This document shows positions 59,540-64,000 of a stretch of DNA of 64,000 bases, one piece after another. The stretch spans positions 186,001-250,000 of the forward strand of contig NZ_QWDM01000003.1 in the NCBI RefSeq assembly GCF_003996965.1. Direction: 5' to 3'. Position 1 is the first letter of the stretch. Each line of letters opens with the position of its first letter. The notes below the pieces were generated by a model that did not search any database, was not told the DNA's origin, and was given only the letters and a program-made list of their open reading frames with translations. The position numbers were made by a program, and so were the translations under genes. This DNA is from Flavobacterium cupreum (GTDB taxonomy: Bacteria > Bacteroidota > Bacteroidia > Flavobacteriales > Flavobacteriaceae).

Positions 59540-59745
59540 GTTCTGTGCCACGAAGGCTCGAAGTCACAAAGTTTTTAATTGATTCTTATTACCAATTGTG
59601 TGACAATTTTAATTTGCGCAAATTTCTTAAATTAATATTTAAAATGTCTTCGCTGGCTCTGTTTTTTTGCCACGAATTACACAAATTTGCACTAATTTTT
59701 TAAAAATTTTAATTCGCGGAAATCTGTGTAATTTGTGGCAACCTT
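59540..59745. repeat. Inverted word repeat between argB and argE (TTGCCACGAATTACACAAATTT)
   Basis: TTGCCACGAATTACACAAAT (from 59668) is mirrored by ATCTGTGTAATTTGTGGCAA (to 59741), the same family as at 32596-32679. The remaining ~120 bp hold no gene. Confidence 0.8.
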
Positions 59746-60516
59746 TTATAATGTAATAGTGGTATGCAAAACATCAGGATTCTGAAGCATTTTGTGATGT
59801 CCGATTTTGATTTTCTGAACACCTCTTGCCAGACTATTGAAACAATTATCCAATTTGGGAATCATTCCGGAATGGATCACTTTTTCTGCTTTTAGTTTAT
59901 GGTAAAGCTCTTCATTAATCGCTGTAATTACGGAGGAATCGTCTTCTGAATCCTGCAAAACGCCTTGTTTTTCAAAACAGTACGTTAACGTAACCTCAAA
60001 AACTTCAGACAAAGCGATTGACAATTCGCTTGCAATTGTATCGGCATTTGTATTTAGTAATTGTCCGTTTTTGTCGTGTGTAATGGCGCAGAAGACAGGA
60101 ACAATTCCGTTTTCGAGCAATGTCGCCAGCAATTTTGTATTTACCTGCTTAACATCTCCCACAAAACCATAATCAATTGTCGGATGATTTCTTTTTGTTG
60201 ACTGAATTAAATTTCCGTCAGCTCCTGAAAAACCAATGGCGTTATTGTCTTTCGACTGCAATTGTGCGACGATATGTTTATTGATCTGCCCGGCATAAAT
60301 CATAACGACAACATCCAGCATCGGAGCGTCTGTTATACGTCGGCCTTCGATCATTTGCGGAACAAGACCAATACTTTCAGCCATTTTCGTAGCGGATTTT
60401 CCCCCTCCGTGGACTAACACTTTGTAGCCTTCAATTTTAGAAAAATCGGTTAAAAAATGTTCTAATTCGGTTGGATTGTCAATTATGTTTCCGCCTATTT
60501 TTATTACTGTTACCAT
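59746..60516 (-). CDS. argB: Acetylglutamate kinase
   Basis: A 256-residue amino-acid kinase starting MVTVIKIGGNIIDNPTEL; the longer frame to 60546 extends into repeat sequence. Seen are the phosphate loop KIGGN, VLVHGGGKSATKMAESIG, IGFSGADGNLIQSTKRNH and the C-terminal KAEKVIHSGMIPKLDNCFNSLARGVQKIKIGH. It phosphorylates N-acetyl-L-glutamate. It lies between argF' and argE in the same-direction cluster, with a small repeat between the genes. Confidence 0.94.
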   Translation of the reverse strand: MVTVIKIGGNIIDNPTELEHFLTDFSKIEGYKVLVHGGGKSATKMAESIGLVPQMIEGRRITDAPMLDVVVMIYAGQINKHIVAQLQSKDNNAIGFSGADGNLIQSTKRNHPTIDYGFVGDVKQVNTKLLATLLENGIVPVFCAITHDKNGQLLNTNADTIASELSIALSEVFEVTLTYCFEKQGVLQDSEDDSSVITAINEELYHKLKAEKVIHSGMIPKLDNCFNSLARGVQKIKIGHHKMLQNPDVLHTTITL

Positions 60517-60529
60517 TTTTTTAGGTTCA

Positions 60530-60612
60530 GAGGTCCAGAGGCTCAAAGGTTCAAAGGTTTTGATAAAGGTTTGATACCTTTGCTCCTTTGCAACTTTGCA
60601 CCTTTGTGCCTT
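60530..60612. repeat. Inverted word repeat between argF' and argB (GGTTCAGAGG / CCTTTGCAACTTTG)
   Basis: AGGTTCAGAGGTCCAGAGGC and CAAAGGTTCAAAGGTTTTG are mirrored by ACCTTTGCTCCTTTGCAAC and TTTGCACCTTTGTGCC. Confidence 0.75.
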
Positions 60613-60614
60613 AT

Positions 60615-61562
60615 TTATAACTTCTTTAAAATCTTCTGCAACACCAATTGTGCCGAATAGGTTCTGTTATTCGCCTGCTGAATTACGATTGAATTCTCGC
60701 TGTCTATCACTTCGTCGCTTACGATTACATTACGTCTTACGGGAAGGCAATGCATGAATTTTCCGTTGTTGGTCAATGCCATTTTCTCGGCGGTAACAGT
60801 CCACTCGGGATCAATGTTCGTTACTTTTCCGTAGTCGTTAAAATTACTCCAGTTTTTTACGTACACAAAATCGGCGTTTTCGAAAGCTTTGTTTTGGTCG
60901 TATTCGATTTTGCAGTCTTTGGTAATTTCCGGACTCAGTTCGTAGCCTTCCGGATGCGTGATCACAAAATCCATGTTTTTTTGCAGCTGCATCATTTCTA
61001 CAAAGGAATTCGCTACTGCCTGAGGTAACGCTTTGGGATGCGGCGCCCACGAAAGCACTACTTTTGGTTTGTGTTCTGTCTTGTATTCCTCCATCGTGAT
61101 GGCATCTGCCAGGGACTGAAGCGGATGACGCACAGCACTTTCCATGTTTACGATCGGCACTGTAGCGTATTTTAGGAATCCCGAAATAACCGTTTCGGCA
61201 TAATCTTTTTCTTTATCTTCTAAACCTGCAAAAGCACGAATGGCAATAATATCACAGTATTGCGAAACTACTTCTGCCGCTTCCTTAATATGTTCCGAAG
61301 CTCCTGAATTCATTATGGCTCCGTCTTCAAATTCCAATGTCCAGCCTTCGTTGGTAAAGTTCATGACCATGACATTCATTCCCAGGTTTAAAGCTGCCTT
61401 CTGAGTACTCAGACGTGTTCTTAAACTCGGATTGAAAAATAACATTCCCAGTGTTTTATTTCTGCCTAAACTTTGATTTTTAAGCGGGTTCTTCTTGATT
61501 TTTAACGCGCTTCTTACCCATTTTGATAAGGAGTTGACATCCTGAATTGAAATATAATTCAT
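60615..61562 (-). CDS. argF': N-acyl(acetyl/succinyl)ornithine carbamoyltransferase
   Basis: A 315-residue carbamoyltransferase. The carbamoyl-phosphate loop is in MLFFNPSLRTRLSTQKAALNLG, which has SLRTR instead of the STRTR of ordinary ornithine carbamoyltransferase. The amino-acid-binding regions include VNMESAVRHPLQSLADAITMEEYK and MHCLPVRRN. This combination is that of the Bacteroidota enzyme acting on N2-succinyl- or N2-acetyl-ornithine, which explains why a deacylase gene (argE) is retained in the operon. Which acyl form is used cannot be read from the sequence alone. Confidence 0.9.
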   Translation of the reverse strand: MNYISIQDVNSLSKWVRSALKIKKNPLKNQSLGRNKTLGMLFFNPSLRTRLSTQKAALNLGMNVMVMNFTNEGWTLEFEDGAIMNSGASEHIKEAAEVVSQYCDIIAIRAFAGLEDKEKDYAETVISGFLKYATVPIVNMESAVRHPLQSLADAITMEEYKTEHKPKVVLSWAPHPKALPQAVANSFVEMMQLQKNMDFVITHPEGYELSPEITKDCKIEYDQNKAFENADFVYVKNWSNFNDYGKVTNIDPEWTVTAEKMALTNNGKFMHCLPVRRNVIVSDEVIDSENSIVIQQANNRTYSAQLVLQKILKKL

Positions 61563-61640
61563 AATTTTTTGTTTTATCGTTAATTTGTTTAACTGTTTAA
61601 TTTGTTTTATCGATTAACCGAATTAACGATTAGACAAATA
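61563..61640. repeat. Inverted word repeat between proB and argF' (TCGTTAATTTGTTTAA)
   Basis: TTATCGTTAATTTGTTTAAC is mirrored by ATCGATTAACCGAATTAACG. Confidence 0.7.
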
Positions 61641-61646
61641 AACATT

Positions 61647-62408
61647 TTACACAATCTTTGTGAACGGAATTTCGTCCTTTAATGCTTTTAAAATAAAATT
61701 ATCATCTAATCCGTTGACGATCCACGTTTCGATATGGGCCGCTTTTGCAATTCCGGCCGCTTCAATTTTGGACTGCATGCCACCGGTTCCGTGTGATGAT
61801 TTTGACTCTCCGATTTCTTTTTCCAATACTTTTAAATCATTTACTATTCTAATGGTTTCCGGATTTTCATCGTGAATGGAATCCTTGGTGTAAATTCCGT
61901 TTGTATTCGTGGCAATAATCAGAATATCAACATTTAAAAGGACTGCCGTTAAAGCTGCTAATTTATCGTTGTCGCCAAACCGGATCTCATCTGTGGCAAC
62001 GGTATCATTTTCATTAATAATCGGAATATAATTGTTTTCCACCAAAACGTTAATGGTATTGACAATGTTTACTTTCGACTGGTCTTTTTCGAAATCAGAA
62101 TACGATAATAAACACTGTGAAGTCAATAATCCCAAATCACTGAAATTTTCATGGAAAATCCGCATTAAATGGGGCTGACCTATTGATGCCAGGGCTTGTT
62201 TTAGTGCAATTTCTTTTCCTTTGCTTTCCAGTTTTACAAATTGCCTGGCGGCTGCAATGGCTCCGGAACTCACAATTACAAACTCGTATTCTTTGTTGAG
62301 CGCAGCAATCTGCATTCCGATATCTTCAATCTTTCCCCGCGAAATATGATTGGTTTCCTTGGTTAAAGTATTACTTCCTATTTTTAATAAAATCCGCTTT
62401 TTTTCCAT
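61647..62408 (-). CDS. proB: Glutamate 5-kinase, PUA-less short form
   Basis: A 253-residue amino-acid kinase without the C-terminal PUA domain of the ~370-residue enterobacterial enzyme. Seen are RILLKIGSNTLTKETNHISRG, EFVIVSSGAIAAARQF, IPIINENDTVATDEIRFGDNDKLAALTA and SSHGTGGMQSKIEAAGIAKAAHIETWIVNG. It makes glutamyl-5-phosphate for proline synthesis. It is placed between argF' and proA in the arginine cluster. Confidence 0.94.
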   Translation of the reverse strand: MEKKRILLKIGSNTLTKETNHISRGKIEDIGMQIAALNKEYEFVIVSSGAIAAARQFVKLESKGKEIALKQALASIGQPHLMRIFHENFSDLGLLTSQCLLSYSDFEKDQSKVNIVNTINVLVENNYIPIINENDTVATDEIRFGDNDKLAALTAVLLNVDILIIATNTNGIYTKDSIHDENPETIRIVNDLKVLEKEIGESKSSHGTGGMQSKIEAAGIAKAAHIETWIVNGLDDNFILKALKDEIPFTKIV

Positions 62409-62637
62409 GTTATTGTCTTAACCGCAGTTTTTTTTAACCGCAAAGTGCGCAAGGTTTTTTTTTATGTTGTTTGTGTTTACAAACGCTAAGTTCGCAAAGC
62501 TAAATCTTTAATAAATTCCAATTTTTTAAAATTCCAAATTTCAATAGATTGAATAAAATTCCAATTATTACAATATCTCATTTGAAACTCCAAATTCCAA
62601 TAAACAATCCAATTATCTAATTATCTCAATTATCAAA
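62409..62637. repeat. Repeats between proA and proB (CCGCAAAGTGCGCAAGG, AATTCCAA and TTATCTAATTATC)
   Basis: AACCGCAAAGTGCGCAAGG and CGCTAAGTTCGCAAAGC words are followed by AATTCCAAATTTC words. Finally ATTATCTAATTATC words reach into the proA stop codon (TTA at 62638-62640). Confidence 0.75.
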
Positions 62638-63831
62638 TTATCTAATTTGCCCATCCCCATAAACATACCATTTATTCGTAACCAAATGTTGTAATCCAAT
62701 GGGGCCCCTTTGGTGCAATTTATCTGTGCTTATGGCTAATTCTCCTCCTAAACCAAATTGTCCGCCGTCTGTAAAACGGGTTGAGGCGTTTTGATAAACG
62801 GCAGCGGTATCTACTGCGTCCATAAATTCCTGTGCTGCTGTATCGTCTCTGGTAATAATTACAGCCGAATGTCCGCCGCAATATTTGTTGATTTTTTCGA
62901 TTGCCTTTTCCTCAGAATCAATGGTTCCGATGACAATTTTATAATCCAGAAATTCTTCATACCAGATAGCTTCATTTTGAAGTGTTGCTGTATCTTCGAA
63001 AGTTTTTAACGATTCATCCACAATAACTTCAACATTGTGTTCTTTTAATTCTTCTATTAAAATAGCGGTAAAACCTTCAAAGTTGGGCAATTTAGAATCT
63101 ATTAAAACCTTATCAACTGCATTGCAGGCCGAAATTTTAGAGGTTTTGGCATTCAAAATTACTTTTAGTGCCAAATCTGTATCTGCTTTTTCGTGAACGT
63201 AAACAAAATTATTCCCGCGTCCGCTTACTATAACAGGACAAGTGGCGTGTGCTTTTACAAATTCAATTAGTTTTTCTCCTCCTCTCGGAACAATTAAATC
63301 TACTTTTTGAGTTGGTTTTTCTAAAAAAGCCTGAGTTTCTGTACGATTATAATTAAGATACTCCACCCAGTCTTTTGAAATTCCGTTTTCTTCTAAGGCC
63401 TGATGCCATAAATCAACAATTTTCAAATTAGACTTTAAAGCTTCTTTTCCTCCCTTTAACAAAATCTTATTTCCGGATTTAAAGGCAATTCCACCTGCCT
63501 CAATGGTGACATCGGGACGTGATTCGTAAATAATCAGTATCGTTCCGAAAGCAGCTGTTTTATTAATCACTTTAATTCCATTATCATGCACAAAATGAAA
63601 ACGTTCTACTCCAACCGGATCTTCCTGGGAAGCCAGCTGATTCAGGGATAAAATCATCTCGTCGACTTTTTTATCATCTACTTTCAGGCGTTCTTCCATC
63701 GCTAAATCGGATCCATCGTACGCTTGCAAATCCTCGTGATTGGTGAGAATTATGCTGCTCCGCTCCTGCCCGACCAGCTTTACCATAGACCGCAAAACCA
63801 GATTTCGCTTTTCAATTGATAATAGATTCAT
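62638..63831 (-). CDS. proA: Glutamate-5-semialdehyde dehydrogenase (gamma-glutamyl phosphate reductase)
   Basis: A 397-residue aldehyde-dehydrogenase-superfamily enzyme. Motifs are FGTILIIYESRPDVTIEAGGIAFKSGNKILLKGGKEALKSN, PRGGEKLIEFV, the catalytic Cys in KTSKISACNAVDKVLI and the end STRFTDGGQFGLGGELAISTDKLHQRGPIGLQHLVTNKW. It reduces glutamyl-5-phosphate to the semialdehyde. Its stop codon lies inside a repeat, so its exact C-terminus (GDGQIR) may have been set by the repeat. Confidence 0.96.
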   Translation of the reverse strand: MNLLSIEKRNLVLRSMVKLVGQERSSIILTNHEDLQAYDGSDLAMEERLKVDDKKVDEMILSLNQLASQEDPVGVERFHFVHDNGIKVINKTAAFGTILIIYESRPDVTIEAGGIAFKSGNKILLKGGKEALKSNLKIVDLWHQALEENGISKDWVEYLNYNRTETQAFLEKPTQKVDLIVPRGGEKLIEFVKAHATCPVIVSGRGNNFVYVHEKADTDLALKVILNAKTSKISACNAVDKVLIDSKLPNFEGFTAILIEELKEHNVEVIVDESLKTFEDTATLQNEAIWYEEFLDYKIVIGTIDSEEKAIEKINKYCGGHSAVIITRDDTAAQEFMDAVDTAAVYQNASTRFTDGGQFGLGGELAISTDKLHQRGPIGLQHLVTNKWYVYGDGQIR

Positions 63832-63905
63832 TTTTTTTTTGGTTTAATTGGTTAAGTCGTTTAATCGTTAATTGTTTAACCGATTAAACGAATTAACAGT
63901 ATATG
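63832..63905. repeat. Inverted word repeat between argD and proA (GGTTTAATTGGTTAAG / CCGATTAAACG)
   Basis: TTTAATCGTTAATTGTTTAA and AACCGATTAAACGAATTAAC are inverted copies of one word. Confidence 0.7.
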
Positions 63906-63911
63906 GTAAAC

Positions 63912-64000
63912 TTAGTTTTGAAGTTCTTTTAAACTTTCTTTTAAGGCTACAATAAACGTATCAATATCTGCTTTTTTGACTGTCAATGGAGGTAAAATTC
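63912..64000 (-). CDS. argD: C-terminal end of an acetylornithine aminotransferase-like gene (partial)
   Basis: The last 28 codons before a TAA at 63912-63914 read ILPPLTVKKADIDTFIVALKESLKELQN. This is the usual end of the class III aminotransferase ArgD. The gene enters from the right edge on the same strand as the arg/pro cluster, so it is upstream of proA. The call rests on this short end and on context. Confidence 0.75.
   Translation of the reverse strand, partial: ILPPLTVKKADIDTFIVALKESLKELQN

Noticed and set aside
1-64000. Phage, integrative element, secretion system, restriction or CRISPR-based defence locus
   Set aside because: No integrase, transposase, capsid, Cas, methylase or secretion gene is present; gene content is ordinary Bacteroidota chromosome.

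Overview
The window is an AT-rich chromosomal segment of a Bacteroidota bacterium, most likely Flavobacterium or a close relative. Supporting signs are many TAnnTTTG-type -7 promoter boxes, a DUF6377 regulator, a bacillithiol-system protein (YtxJ), a short PUA-less glutamate 5-kinase, an N-acetyl/N-succinylornithine-type carbamoyltransferase inside the arginine cluster, and two-residue exported lipoproteins. I see no phage, IS transposase, rRNA, tRNA or CRISPR array. Almost everything is recognisable core or common accessory metabolism.

Layout. 0-5 kb: a stress/DNA-maintenance group (partial Nei-type glycosylase, DUF892 ferritin-like protein, a very acidic protein, type IB topoisomerase translationally coupled to a small DUF7218/Rho-N-like protein, a DUF4142 lipoprotein). 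5-10 kb: small regulators with enzymes (cupin, AraC, Crp-like, metallo-beta-lactamase fold protein, TetR plus thioesterase with matching operators). 10-27 kb: glycan degradation (GH2 beta-galactosidase, DUF1349 protein, two GH3 enzymes) with two candidate local regulators (a membrane TPR/DUF6377 regulator and a degenerate NUDIX regulator), interrupted by an ArsR-OYE operon, a TlpA pair and an acyltransferase. 27-37 kb: acyl-CoA dehydrogenase, divergent RarD/MocR pair, bestrophin channel plus USP-like protein, two-component system. 37-48 kb: GuaC, MiaE, GlyA, fumarylacetoacetase, the agmatine-to-putrescine enzymes AguA and AguB, an OmpA protein. 48-57 kb: an antitoxin with a frameshifted toxin, DUF808, a 39-residue membrane peptide missed by length cut-offs, ClpB, YtxJ and a pair of polytopic DUF2157-like proteins. 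57-64 kb: one co-directional arginine/proline cluster, argH-argE-argB-argF'-proB-proA-argD(partial) read right to left in the minus direction.

The most unusual layer is between the genes. Nearly twenty intergenic gaps are filled with short, locally amplified words (for example 17 exact copies of a TTCAGGT heptamer), usually followed by the reverse complement of the same word, so each gap can fold into a hairpin. Many begin at, or even supply, the stop codon of the preceding gene, and every gap in the arg/pro cluster carries a different one. One of them contains a second, MITE-like element with perfect 30-bp inverted arms, a nested insertion. A second theme is regulation: several regulator genes have a -7 box exactly 4 nt before the start codon, predicting leaderless mRNAs, and several regulators have plausible palindromic or direct-repeat operators at their own promoters. 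All functional statements come from reading motifs by eye; no database search was run.
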